Of a stretch of 64,000 nt of DNA, positions 1-11,900 are shown in pieces. The DNA is from Branchiostoma lanceolatum (Eukaryota; Chordata; Leptocardii; Amphioxiformes; Branchiostomatidae). Every line of letters starts with the position of its first letter. The stretch's first letter is position 1. Under the pieces are notes generated by a model. That model saw only the letters and a program-made list of their open reading frames with translations, was not told where the DNA came from and made no database searches. Location of the stretch: positions 7,973,501-8,037,500 of the forward strand of contig NC_089731.1 in NCBI RefSeq assembly GCF_035083965.1, in the 5' to 3' direction. The position numbers and the translations under genes were made by a program.

Positions 1-3000
1 TACAGGGCATACAGTCGGTCGATCCTGGAGGAACACGAGAGAATCCATACGGGTGAAAAACCCTTCAAATGCGATCAGTGCAGCTTTGTAACAGCCCACA
101 AAAAGTGCCTTAGAACTCACATGTCCAAACATACAAAAGAAGAAGATCTCCAATGTGTCCAGTGTAGTTACATAGCTCACAGTGGATATGCACTGTACAT
201 GCATGCCATGAAACACACGGATAACAAACCGTGTGTGTGCAGTCGATGTGGGTATAAAACGTCCTCGAAAGATGTACTCAAGGAGCACATAGCTACTTGC
301 AATGGGACTGAAAAAACATGCCAAGACGATGTCAAGAGTCCACGCAACAGCCCCGCAGTTAGCACTGTGAGTTCAAAAATGCAGCAAGAGGAGACGGTGG
401 ACAGTTTAAGTCAACCCTCCGGCACAGAACCGCAGCAAACACAGAACAACTCAGGTCAGGATTGTAACAACAGAGAAGAACAAGTCAGAATGGAAGACAC
501 TTGTGGAGACTCGATAGCTTCTGATATAGCAGAAAAAATTGTGCCTTTTCTTCAGGAAAGTAACGATAAAGAAAAAGACACTAGAAACAGTCCAGGGAAA
601 GACTCTGACTGTACACGCATCAAACTCGATCAAGAAACACGGCCTCTATGCATGATGCAAACAAAAGCTGGATCTGATCTTGTGAGAAATGTAACTACAG
701 CTACTGCAGAAGAACACAAACGAACATTAACTGTAGCAGATCCAGCCCATATGGGTGCTGAAATGGAAAACATTGCAGATAAAAGTCAAGAATGTGTAAA
801 GAATGAACAGGTAGTCTGTAGTCAAAGGAAAGATGTAGATCACATGATGCCACAGCTGGCACAAGATGACCCAAGTGCAGATCTTGATTTTTCCAAACCA
901 AACAAGTTGGAAACTTCTCCAGATGTAAGTGCAGTTGACAGTGAGAGAGAAGAAGAATGGTATGCCACTGGATCTCGCCAAAGTCAAGTTGTGACAAGTG
1001 CAGACAAGGTTGTAGCTATAGGTAGGTGACTTTTGTGCGACCTGATATAATGCCTCTGAAGCTAGGATTATTAAGCAACATTTGTAGGATTGAATATTTT
1101 TCCAATAATGCCCCAGGTACATGTTGTCAAACATAATTGTAAGACTCTTTAAACTAAGAGTAGATTCTGTATGCAGTTGTACATGTGTGTATGCATAATT
1201 TTGTATGTATACTCCAGCCTTTTCTGATGTTAGATTTGTCTTTTACTTTTGTAACATTGCAAATCATACCTTTCTACAGGAAGCAGGAAGCCAGACGAAA
1301 CCGAGACATTCAAATACCAGTGTACCACCTGCGTCTACAAGACCAACCACGAGAAGGCCTGGGACCTTCACCTTCAAGTGCATCCGTCAGGCGACACTTA
1401 CAGGTGCGACATGTGCGACTTCTTCACGGGTAGTGACTCCGCTTTCCACGAGCACAAAATCCAACGCCACTCCTCTTCCACCATGTTTTCCTGCAGCCAC
1501 TGCAAGTACAAAACGAAGCAGAAGGTTCAGTTGGAAAGACACATGCGCCACCATAGCGAGGAGAAGCCGTTTAAATGCGATCAGTGCGATTTTGCCACCG
1601 TGAACGAACAGTCCATCAAGCAGCACTTGGCAGCGCACAGCGATGAGAAACCGTTTGCCTGTCCGGAGTGCGACTTTAAGGCTAAATATAAACCACAGTT
1701 GGCACGTCACATGATGTCACATTCAGACAAGTTGGGGAATGTTGATCATCTTCTTGGAGTGAAGGTCTTCTTGTGCGACGAGTGTGGCTTCTGCGCTTTC
1801 AACAGCACGTCTTTTAAGAGGCACGTTAGGTCTCACACGGGAGAGCGACCGTTTAAATGCGAGCTGTGCGACTTTGCTACCACTCAGAAGAGCCACCTGA
1901 AACGCCACATGAGCTGGCATGACGGTACGCTGAAAAAGAAACACGCGTGTACGCTTTGCTCTTTTAGGTCGGAGAGCCGCACATCCTTAGCCACACACAT
2001 GAACATCCACACTGGCGAAAAGCCCTTCAAGTGCCACCTGTGCGACTTTGTGTCGGCCCACAAACGAAGCTTAGAACAGCACCTCGCTCGCCACAAAGGG
2101 ATCAAGCGTTTTACATGCGATGAATGTGGGTTTCAGACAGCGGAAAGCTCCCAAATGACCCTGCACAAGCGGAAACACCTACCCAACAAACAGCTGCAGT
2201 GTGATCACTGTAAATACTCCACAGTTTGGCCAAGTAACTTCAAGACACACATGTTAACACACAAAGGCATCCACTCCCACAGATGTCACCTATGCAACTT
2301 TAGATCAGCGGACAAGAGCGAGGTCGCTCTCCATCGTGAGACTGTCCACAAGGAGAAACCTTTTAAGTGCACTTTCTGTGACTATGCAACAAACTATAAA
2401 AAAAGCCTCACCCTCCACCAGATGACTCACACTGGCGAGAAACCCTTTGCGTGCGACATGTGTGAGTACAGGTCCTTACTGAAGTGCAGCATGGTCGAAC
2501 ACAAGAGGAGACACGTGGGGGAGAAACCTTTTGCTTGTGACCTCTGCCCTTACAAGTCTGTTAAAAAGAGTGCCTTGACCAGACATATGAAGAAACACAC
2601 TGGCGAGCGCCCATACCATTGCGACCAGTGTGGTTTCAGGGCCTCGCAAAAGGAGACCATCAACCGCCACTTGGAGCGGCACATTCGGGAGAAACTCTTC
2701 CAATGCTGCAAGTGCGGGCTGAAGACGGGAACGGCCAGCAAGCTGAAAAAGCACCAGGAGGTTTGTCCGCAGTACATTCAGGTGCCGGTAGGGCGCGTGC
2801 CGTTATTCAGCCCCGACGACATACTAGGGCGAGCGATTGCTCAAGCCACTCCAGAACTGGAGCCGAATCATGAAGGCATGCAGGTTAGCACACTACAAGC
2901 TGAGGAGATACTACAGACAACAGTACTCAATCCTAGCACACAGACTGTAGAAACAAGTATGCAGCCTGGAAATACGGAACAAGGGGTTACAAACATCATC

Positions 3001-3540
3001 CACAATTCAAATGGGACAATAAGTGGTGAACTGTCAGAAGTGAATATCGTTCCAATCAATGTAAGTCAGGAACAGCTCAGCTCCACTGTTGGTCAAACTG
3101 TGGAAGTGGTTAATGAAATCACAAGTTCAAGTGTGGATGCAACCAATGAGATGGCTAGCTCAGGTCTGGAACTGACCAACTGCAGTGCAGGAACAGTTGT
3201 GGAGGAAACCAATGAAATCACCAGTACAACTGTGGAAACGACCAATGAAATGGCTAGCACAGGTGGGGAACTGACCAATGGCAGTGCAGGATCAAGTGAA
3301 GGACTGATCACCACCATTTCAATTCCCAACGTGATACAGCTTACCGGAGAAAGCGGGGAGATCATCCTTATCGAACCAGGAGTGTTTGAGAACGGCGGAT
3401 TCCTGGGAACGAGCGGAATGCAGATTCGCGTAACTCCTGAACAGATCCTACAACTTCTGGAAACTTCCGAAAGGAACACCTTGCAGGATGGTGAAAGTGT
3501 TGAACAGTCAGAAGTAGAGACAACAGCAAGTCAGGAATGA
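1..3540 (+). CDS. Poly-C2H2 zinc-finger protein, 3' part of gene (5' end outside window)
   Basis: Two exons are visible: <1-1021 (frame 1, open from the first base) and 1280-3540, joined G|GA across a GT-AG intron (donor gtaggt at 1022, acceptor tttctacag ending 1279). Exon 1 holds about four fingers, the last of C2HC type, then an acidic, polar linker. Exon 2 holds about seventeen C2H2 fingers with KPFKC and TGEKP-type linkers, the last again ending in Cys (KHQEVC). The roughly 250-residue tail is Ser/Thr/Glu rich, contains internal repeats of the type VETTNEMAST, and ends in a hydrophobic stretch around GESGEIILIEPG. This is a nuclear DNA-binding protein of the multi-finger class. The CDxCDFAT-style fingers resemble ZFP64-like proteins, but the orthologue is not certain. 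The stop is TGA at 3538-3540. The start codon lies upstream of the window; the ATG at 121 is internal to the finger array. Confidence 0.93.
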
Positions 3541-3940
3541 TAGGAAAGCACAGAAATATTCCTACACTGGCTAGCATACAAAAATGTATAAAAATTCTCT
3601 GTTGGTTTATCGAAAGTTTAGACATGTAGGTGTCAACAAACACACCCATGCTTGCTTACAAACCTTTGTGGAATAGTGGCACTGATGCATAGCCATTGAA
3701 TCAATTATATGACATGTGCCTGGCACATATTAAGAATCAAACCTGATTAAGTTTAGTGTGTCAAGTCTTGTACTGCAAGGCTACTAGTAAGATTGGCAAA
3801 AATAAGTTGAGTTTTAGGAACACTTAACAAGAGCAAGGAAGCCTTGTATTCATGTAGCTATTCTTTTGATTAATGCAATTTGAAGAGCTCCAAACTTCGA
3901 GTAGTGATACTTACTCAGGACTATTTGTATTCTTGGATAA

Positions 3941-4174
3941 GGCCACACCAATTTAATTTCTTGGTTAACGGATTTTTAATTTTAGCACAAAAAAATCATG
4001 AAAACAGAAGGCTGGGGTGAAAACTTGCACCTGACCCTGTTCACCACCTGATACTGTGTGCACCAAAGTACAAACATTCCTCTGAGTTTCTATTTTCATG
4101 TTGTTTTTCCAATCTAGCATTTTTGTAAACAAAAGTTTTTATTCTGTTAACCAAGAAAATAAATTGGTGTGGCC
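3941..4174. mobile_element. Harbinger/Tourist-like MITE, copy A
   Basis: A 234-bp non-autonomous element with terminal inverted repeats of about 29 bp. The left end begins GGCCACACCAATTTAATTTC and the right end is its complement. It is flanked on both sides by TAA (3938-3940 and 4175-4177), the 3-bp TWA target duplication typical of PIF/Harbinger elements. A second copy lies at 16426-16911. No transposase is encoded. Confidence 0.8.
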
Positions 4175-4949
4175 TAAGATTGTTGTTAGTAAAAATACCA
4201 AACATACAACAGTTGCCACCAACAATACAACTGTTTGTGTGTGACTGCAAATCTACAAACATACAAATTGAAAGTTAGTTGAAAGTAGACTTTAGGCTTG
4301 TGTATGTTATTTCTTAAAACTGCATATAAATCAGAATGATTTGAAATAGTATATTTGAAGTGGCCTAGATTTACAGGAGAAGTCATTGTGATAAAGCCAT
4401 TCCTTTTTTTAAGCAAACGTATGTTTCCTGGATTATATGTGTGATAATTTTGCTAGTTTTGTCTTAGTGAAAGCTCTATCCTATGACTGAAGTTCAGGAG
4501 TAGTAGTAGTGTGATCTTATTGTTTGAACATGTATGTAAGATTGGTGGAGAATATCAATTTTGACAGGCAAGCCATTTATTGAAGATGATTATAAAAGTA
4601 GATTATGATCCAGGTTTTAGTTCAGAGTTTATGTGTATTGAATAGATGAATGATGTCAAACATGTTGAAAAGATGGAACTTTTATCAGCATGCTCTATGA
4701 ATACAGTATACAGAGATATTCTGACAATTGCTTTGAGTTTGTCGTTAATCATTTATTTATTCCATATGGGTGAAATGAAGGAAAACACTTAAAACACGTA
4801 GTTGTCCTCAAATACTAGCCACAGTGTCCATATCTAAGTTTACGTCCCTGTTTATTTTCTTCTTGAACTGCCCTGAGGCCACTCCGTCTTATTGTCTTGG
4901 TTCTCAGATTTGCTGCTTCATATTTTTCTGAAAAGATGATGTCTGTGTG

Positions 4950-5045
4950 TCACAATGTGTGTGTGTTGTGTTTGTATGTGTTGGTGTGTTTTATGTGTGT
5001 TGTGTGTGTTTGCATGTGTTGTGTTTTATGTGTGTGTGTGAGTGT
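4950..5045. repeat. TG-rich simple sequence
   Basis: Irregular GTGTGT/GTTGTG low-complexity tract. The reading frames across it are artefacts of the repeat. Confidence 0.8.
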
Positions 5046-5599
5046 GTGCATTAAAACTTTTGTGGTTCATCATGTATTTTAAAGCACTTCTCAGGCTTGG
5101 CCATTGTATGAAATGCATCGATTGCTTGAAACTATTTGTCCACAGGTTGTGGGTATATTTCTGTGCATCTGCACCTTATGTAAAAGTTGCTAGATGTCAG
5201 AACTATGCTGTCCTTAGAAGTTAGAGTAGGGGTTGCAGAATATGTCTACTACTCCAGAAAGCAAGGCTAAGCGTCAAATACTCATGACACAGTCATGTAT
5301 CTCTAATACATTGCAAATTAAAAACGGAAATGAACATTAAACAAATTATCAGAAATAAACAAGCATGGAAAGTCTACCACAAGACTGACACAGACTTGAC
5401 AACAATGTAGATGTCTAATTGATGATGTGCTTTTATGCAGCAAAAGACAGAAGTCGTCTGAAGCACTCCTTTTTAATATTATACACCAACGAAGGGCATG
5501 CAACCTGATGAAGAAAAACAAGTAACAGTCCATGGCACAAATTTAGGGAGGCGACAAACAAACTGGACAGATGAAAGGTGAAAGATGAGCATTCTTGCA

Positions 5600-5979
5600 G
5601 TTCGGTTGGTGGCCGCTAGATGTCAGCGTTGCACGGTCAGACATCCCCACGGGACCGCATGGTTATAGCGGCCCGACGGGTTTCCGCCGCCCCGTCAGGA
5701 GTGCCTTTGTCCCGACCGACCTTTGGACGATCCGCGCCGCGATCCCGACGGTTTACTTCCGGTCGATGCATTCTTGGAAGGCAGTCAGCATGTTGTAGTG
5801 AAAAGGTAGCCGCTCCGACTCTTTCTCTAGCATCGCAGGAAATAAGAAGACCGGGAACCGAGCCAAGAAAAGTGCACAACCCGGGAAGTTTGGAGGCGGT
5901 GTGGGCAGTCGGAGGCATGTTCAGCCGGGGCGTTGTTGTCTGAAGATCGCGAGAAAACACTTCAAGAAACCTTTCAAGA
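5600..5979 (+). promoter_or_regulatory. GC-rich promoter / 5' UTR of the AFAP1-like gene
   Basis: A sharp switch from AT-rich DNA to CpG-rich sequence immediately upstream of the AFAP1 start codon. It contains a TTTACTTCCGG string at about 5751-5761, whose complement CCGGAAGTAAA fits the ETS-family consensus. It also contains CCGCTAGATGTCAGC at about 5613, which resembles a CTCF half-site. There is no TATA box at an obvious position. The transcription start cannot be placed from sequence alone. Confidence 0.5.
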
Positions 5980-5995
5980 ATGGACAAGCTGCAAG
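5980..5995 (+). CDS. AFAP1: AFAP1-like exon 1 (start codon)
   Basis: ATG at 5980 encodes MDKLQ plus one base, followed by donor gtgggt at 5996. It joins exon 2 as G|CC (Ala), giving an N-terminus (MDKLQALEDLLPGIQEYL) similar in character to the AFAP family start. The position at the 3' edge of the CpG-rich block supports this start. Confidence 0.8.
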
Positions 5996-8900
5996 GTGGG
6001 TGGAGCAAATGTTTATTTTCCTGTATGGTGCGATTCAGAGCTGTAATAGATTTAGGGAGAGAATGTTTGCGGGGCTTTTTACGGGTGAGATGACGGGAAC
6101 CAGGCGGGTTGGAGCCAGGGCTGTCCCCGGGACAAAGAGAAATGATTAACGGGACACACTGTGTAAGCGAACCGCCCCTCTTATCACTACGCTTCGATAA
6201 CATTTACTTTATTCCCTCCACATCTCTTCTTTCAGTTTTGATGCTAGACGCACTCATGAAAAGTTTCTTAGGTGAATTCCTTCAGTGTAGCTTGTTTTAA
6301 GTGCTACCTGTCGTATCCAGGTGTTTGACTGAGTTTACCTGTCCTTAAGGCCACGCCTTCTATGACGTATTTGAAGAATACATTTTATAACCCAAGATAA
6401 GAGACAACGCAAATCCAGACCCTTAATTTCCGCTTGTGCAGTGTTGATATGTTTGTAGTAAATGTAGAATGTTGCCTGGTACCATGGTGTGCTGCTATTT
6501 TGTAGAAAGTACATCTATAAAAGAGTTTTAAAGTTTTTTCATCCTTTGTGATTGAAGAAATGTTGTTGTTATTTAGACCAATTTCAAACTGTGTCAAAGG
6601 TCATGAATCAGAAATTTTCTTTCGCTGTATTTTCATATCTGTATGGTGAAAATAATAAAAAGTTGGCAATATTTCCAAAAAATACTTTCAAGCTTCACAG
6701 TGTGATGCTTACTACAATAACTTCTCATATTTTGACATTGAACTGATTACCTCACTTGTTTCAAATTTTATGAAAAAAAAGAAAACACAGAATTTTTATT
6801 GTCCCAGTCATGAAGGGATAAGATACAAACAATGAGGTACACAAATTAACCTCAATTGAGAATGCAAAATTTATACTTGATTTAATAACAAACAGCCAAG
6901 GACATTATTTCCATCTTACCAAAGAGGTTTGATAACTAATTGGTCTGTAATTATGATTTTTCGTGCATCACACAATGGAATATTCAAATGTCCCACTTTC
7001 TAGCATTTAAGTCCAGTGAGATCATCCGTTCACTGTGCTTATTTGTTGCCTTTTTTGGGTAATGGTCTGTAATGTTAGTCTTCAGGGATTCACTCCATAT
7101 AGAATAGACCACCTGAGGCCTTTACTGCATACAGATTACCTGGCTAACACTAGAGACTGGTGGGTGAAATTATACAGACTCATATAGAAGGCAGGAATCA
7201 TTCCTGAGTCTGTATCCATCTTAATGTTTTTCAGTAGTTTTGACAGATTGTTCTAGAGTTTGAAAAAGTTTGAGCTCCAGGTGCAAGCCACTCTCTATAA
7301 CATGTGAGCTATTTAAACATGTTGGTTGCGGCTCACCTTTGTAATTTTTTGTGTGGCATTATTGTAAAATCTACTTGAATGATTATAAGGCAATCAGTAG
7401 AAAAATACTTGCAGGTTAGGGGCCCTTGCATAGTTACATGGGTTACTTAATTTAACTTAGCATCTAGCTTTGAAATAAAATGCAATTATGAACCCCTGAA
7501 TGGTTGGAAGAATGCAGATGAAGTAAAGAAGAGGTATTAGTAAAGAAAATGTGTACATAATTTATGAGGGCTTACAATAACTTACATAGTGGTACTACTA
7601 ATGGTACAGATCAGTATGACCTTCAATGATAAACATCCTCTGAAAAGAACAGTTCTAATCTAAGGGATGTTTTCAGGACTGGAGGTGAACTTGATTTAAT
7701 TTTTTTCAATCCCCTATTATTGAGTATGAAAGTAATTTTCAGCACCCGGTCCAGCTCTGAAGTGATCCATCCCCCCTCTTGGTGATATTTTTGGAACACC
7801 CCTAATCTCTGCCCACCCAGCAGAAGTTGAACCATAATGAACCATCCCCAGGTGTAGCACGACCTACAGATTGTACTGGCTAGCAAAGATAAGCCAAGAA
7901 GATGACTACAACAGTATGTATCACAAAACTGATAGTGTATTCAGCTGGATCTCGGCTGATCCCTTGAAATAACAGGGACCCCAGTTGTTGTTCTAGCAGA
8001 AGCATCCATGCCCTCAGGCCAGGCTGTCATGTATAATGGTTCATCCCCTGGTTCATTGTACATGCTGAAAACAGATCAGTATCAATGAGAATTTTGCATG
8101 CCATGCATGATTGGGGTCTGATTGTAGCAGTACATCATCTGCTTGTAGAACTTCATTTTTACCTGCAATTGAAAAGCAGTCAGGCGAGGCATTAAAAGTT
8201 TTCTTGTCCAAGCAGATGTAAGCATCTGGCTCATAATAATCTCAGTGCTTTACACTTGTTTTACACTGAAAATGAACCTGGATCATTACATCTGCTTGGA
8301 GATTATAAAAGTTTGTCCTAGTTTGTAATTGAGGATTCTTCTGAATAAGTCTAAAAGAACAAGGAACAAGCAAGGCAGACATATCAAATTGCAAACAAGA
8401 ATAAAAAGCTGAAAATCCCCTTCTACATGAAAAGCAACTTTTTACAAGTTTTTACAGTTACACCTTACAAAGACAGATGCTGCTTTTTGTCGCCAAGGTT
8501 TGAAAGAAAATGGAATATAATAGCTTCAAACGACCTGTGGTGTTTGTTCCTTTTGTTTGCATAATATACTGTCTGTACAAATACCTTTGTACCTTGGACT
8601 TCACCTGGGCTAGTGGCTGAATACAAGGGTCATTACAATACAATGTAAACAATAGCACTGGTATTCCCTTACTTGTACAGTCTAGATAACCCTTAGGACT
8701 ACACTCAGTCTGACTTTTTTTACAAACAGTATGTTTCATTGTTTGGTTTTGTGAAACTCCCTCATCTGTTTACATGTACACAGGTCTGCTTTAAAATTTC
8801 TTTCACAAAATACAAATGTATTACTACAAGGTGACCCGAAAATGTATTTTGTTTGCTTTATACTTAATCTTAACAATTATCATTTTGATACAGACTGTAT

Positions 8901-11900
8901 AAGTGTACTTTGGTGCACACCTAGATTATAAAACCACCACAAACATTCCAATATTTACACTTATTAGTCTATCATGTTGGTATAAACTGTTTTGTTTTCC
9001 ACCAGCCTTGGAGGATCTTCTTCCTGGGATCCAGGAGTATCTCTGTCATCAGCTGTCAGGAGAGAAGTTATCCAGGCCAGCAGCCAATCAGAGACTGGAG
9101 TTCATCAAGTTACTGGACAAGTACAAAACAGGTCAGAGGTGAAAGGTCATGACTGACCATTCTGTGGGGATGGCTACTTGATCACTGATTCAGTCTTTTA
9201 TATTTGGTTTTAAGTTGCTTTTGAATGACTGGGTATTTATTCATTCATAAATATATAGATTTGTATGTAAAACTATTGCTTTCCAATAGAATATCAATTT
9301 AACATCTACTAATAGAATTCCATGAAGTGTATTTGTATCTCCACCATCCTGAAAAGATAAGTCCGAATCCAATATACCCACTGTTTTTTCTTGTTTTTCA
9401 AAGAGGCAGATTTGTGTGACCCGCAGATTAATATTAATGGAGGTTAACCATTCTGTACCCTCCTAAATGACTTCCTGCAAATGAAAGATTTATGATTTAA
9501 GCTGCAATTGATTGTCCCCACCTTGCTACTTGTTATTGCAATCATGTCAAGATACAATCAATGCATGAAGGTTGAGTGTGTTTTTGATATTGACTATCTA
9601 CTTCCTTCAGCTGCAGAAACTGTTGTGAAAACTGCTCACATCAAACTTTCTGATGACAATCATTCTTTTTTGTGCCATCCACAGATACCAAAAGGGTTCC
9701 GTCAATAGAAGTGAGTAGAGTTTGTTTATTTTATGTAGCGGTAGCAACTTTTTTTCTACTTTGTTTGATAGTGAAAGAGTGAAAAATCTTTCAAGAACAA
9801 GAAATTCTGCAATTTACTGAGAGGGGTAAAAGAAGAAAATAAATTTCGCAGTACAATAAAAATCAAGAGTTTGCGGTATTGTTGAGTTTGTGGTTGAAAG
9901 AATGATACCAACATAATGCCTGTTTAATGAGTGTTAGCAAATGTGAGACCTTTGCTGTGTCATGACTGAAAAAAACAACTTTAAAATACTGCAAATATTT
10001 TCAATATTTACAGTATCTTATCTATAAAATAAGGACCTAATAAATAAGTGAATCTGTTTGATCAAAATGAGGAAGAAAAAAGCTGTATAAAAAAGGTGGA
10101 CTGGGAAAAAGTCCAAGTTTAAAACCATTCTGACTGGCTTCCTTGTGAATGGACATGACATTGACCCACAAAGGTCATGTTGGCACTGAAACATGAGCGC
10201 TGACTTTCAAGATGTTGGCAAAACCTGAAGCTGGGTCAAAAAACACTTATTCAGCCGAACCTGTTATCTGATACTTCTCTGTATTCAAAGTATAGAAACA
10301 TGTCTGGCTGATTTTTTGCAAATGTGCCAATGCTGCTTTGTCAACAAAAGATGCAAAACAATTGTAGTCTTGTGTTGGAGTGAACACTGACTTGTGTTTA
10401 CCATGTACTAGTAGTTGGGACTGAAACTTCCTCAAATTTCTTTGTAGTGTGAGTCATGCAGACTACTTTGTTTACTCTCACAGCTTTTGTTCTCTAATAC
10501 AATTAGGTGGCGACTGTAGGGTTACTTAAATGGGCAGAAGTGAAAGAAGAAACATTTTCACTTTCACTTTGAATTTGTCACACAGAAACATAAGTCTACC
10601 TTGTATTGAAGTTGTAAGCAATTATATTGTAATGATCTCAGTTCTATGGCTGCAAATAGTTTGATTGTCTCTTTTAACATATTTTCAACTTTGCATTTGA
10701 TTTTCTTATTCCACCGGTCTCTCTAGATCTCTCTTGTTCTTTACGATTTCTCTTATTCAATCACTTATTCAGTCTTTGTCAATCAACTTTAATGACATTT
10801 CTTCTACTCATTTGAACCCAGGCAGGAGAAGATGATCATGAAATGTATGAAGACACTCTCGTGCCAGACAAACCTACATGTCGTTTCCTACACCGAAATG
10901 GAAACGGATCATTCTTAGAGGAATGTCGGACGACTCGGCCCATTACCAACTCGGCCCAGTCAACTCGGCCCATTTCCCTAGTCAACTCGGCCCATCTCCC
11001 TAGTCAACTCGGCCCAAAAACCTCAAAGTCAACAGTTTGAAGTTCTCTGACAAAAAGACGTGGTCTGTATTAAATCAAATTGATTGCCTATAAGCGCCGG
11101 TGGTATGGGTCTCCAAAAACCTCAAATTAAGTCAACAGTTCGAAGTTTTCTGACAAAAAACATGGTCTCTATGAAAATTATGTTGATTGCCTATCAAAAG
11201 CACCAGCGGTATGGAGCTCCAAAAACCTCAACAAGTCGAAGTTGTCTAACAATTAGGCAAGGAGACATTGTTACTTAACATGTACATGTATGTTACTACC
11301 CATGACACGGCGGGTTTAACATTAAAAATTGCAGTCATGAGGTTGTGGTTTAGAAGTTTTTTTGTTTTGTTTTATTTTGTGGAAATTTGGCGATGGGCCG
11401 AGTTGACCTCGGCAATGGGCCGAGTTGACCAGATTTGCGATGGGCCGAGTTGGAAATGGGCCGAGTTGTCCTGATACCTTCTTAGAGGATGTAAGATTTT
11501 GTGGAGTTTTGCACTTCTCAAAGCTAACATTCCAGCATCATTGGACCACTAACATTGGGACATTTTCTCAATGCTGCATACATCTGCAGTATTTTGATAG
11601 CCTCCTTAGCAGGCTCTACAAGCTTTTGGGAGGCTTTTTGGGGCCAATCTTCCCTGAGCGTTTTTAACTTCCCTTTGAGATGCTAATATTTAGCAGGCTC
11701 TACAGAGACAGTGCACATTCATTCTGAATTTGTCCCACTGAAAAATAAATCTACCTTGCAAGATATTACAGTTCTATGGCTGTAGAAAGTTTGATTGTCT
11801 CCAACTTGTAACATATTTTCAACTTTCGATTTTCTTATTTCAGTCTCTCTCTCTCGCTCTTTCTTTATGATTTTTCCTATTACCTTTGTCAATCAACTTA

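Larger units (their letters stand above)
3541..5594. other. 3' UTR of zinc-finger gene and spacer
   Basis: There is no coding potential in this AT-rich stretch. It holds the 3' UTR of the zinc-finger gene, one MITE (3941-4174) and a TG-rich simple sequence at 4950-5045. An AATAAA occurs at about 4157-4162, inside the right end of the MITE, and could act as a polyadenylation signal; that is inference only. Confidence 0.5.

Noticed and set aside
5637..6203. 188-codon minus-strand open frame across the AFAP1 promoter
   Set aside because: It lies in the CpG-rich block, has Arg/Pro/Ser-biased random composition and no domain, and overlaps the first exon of a well-supported gene.
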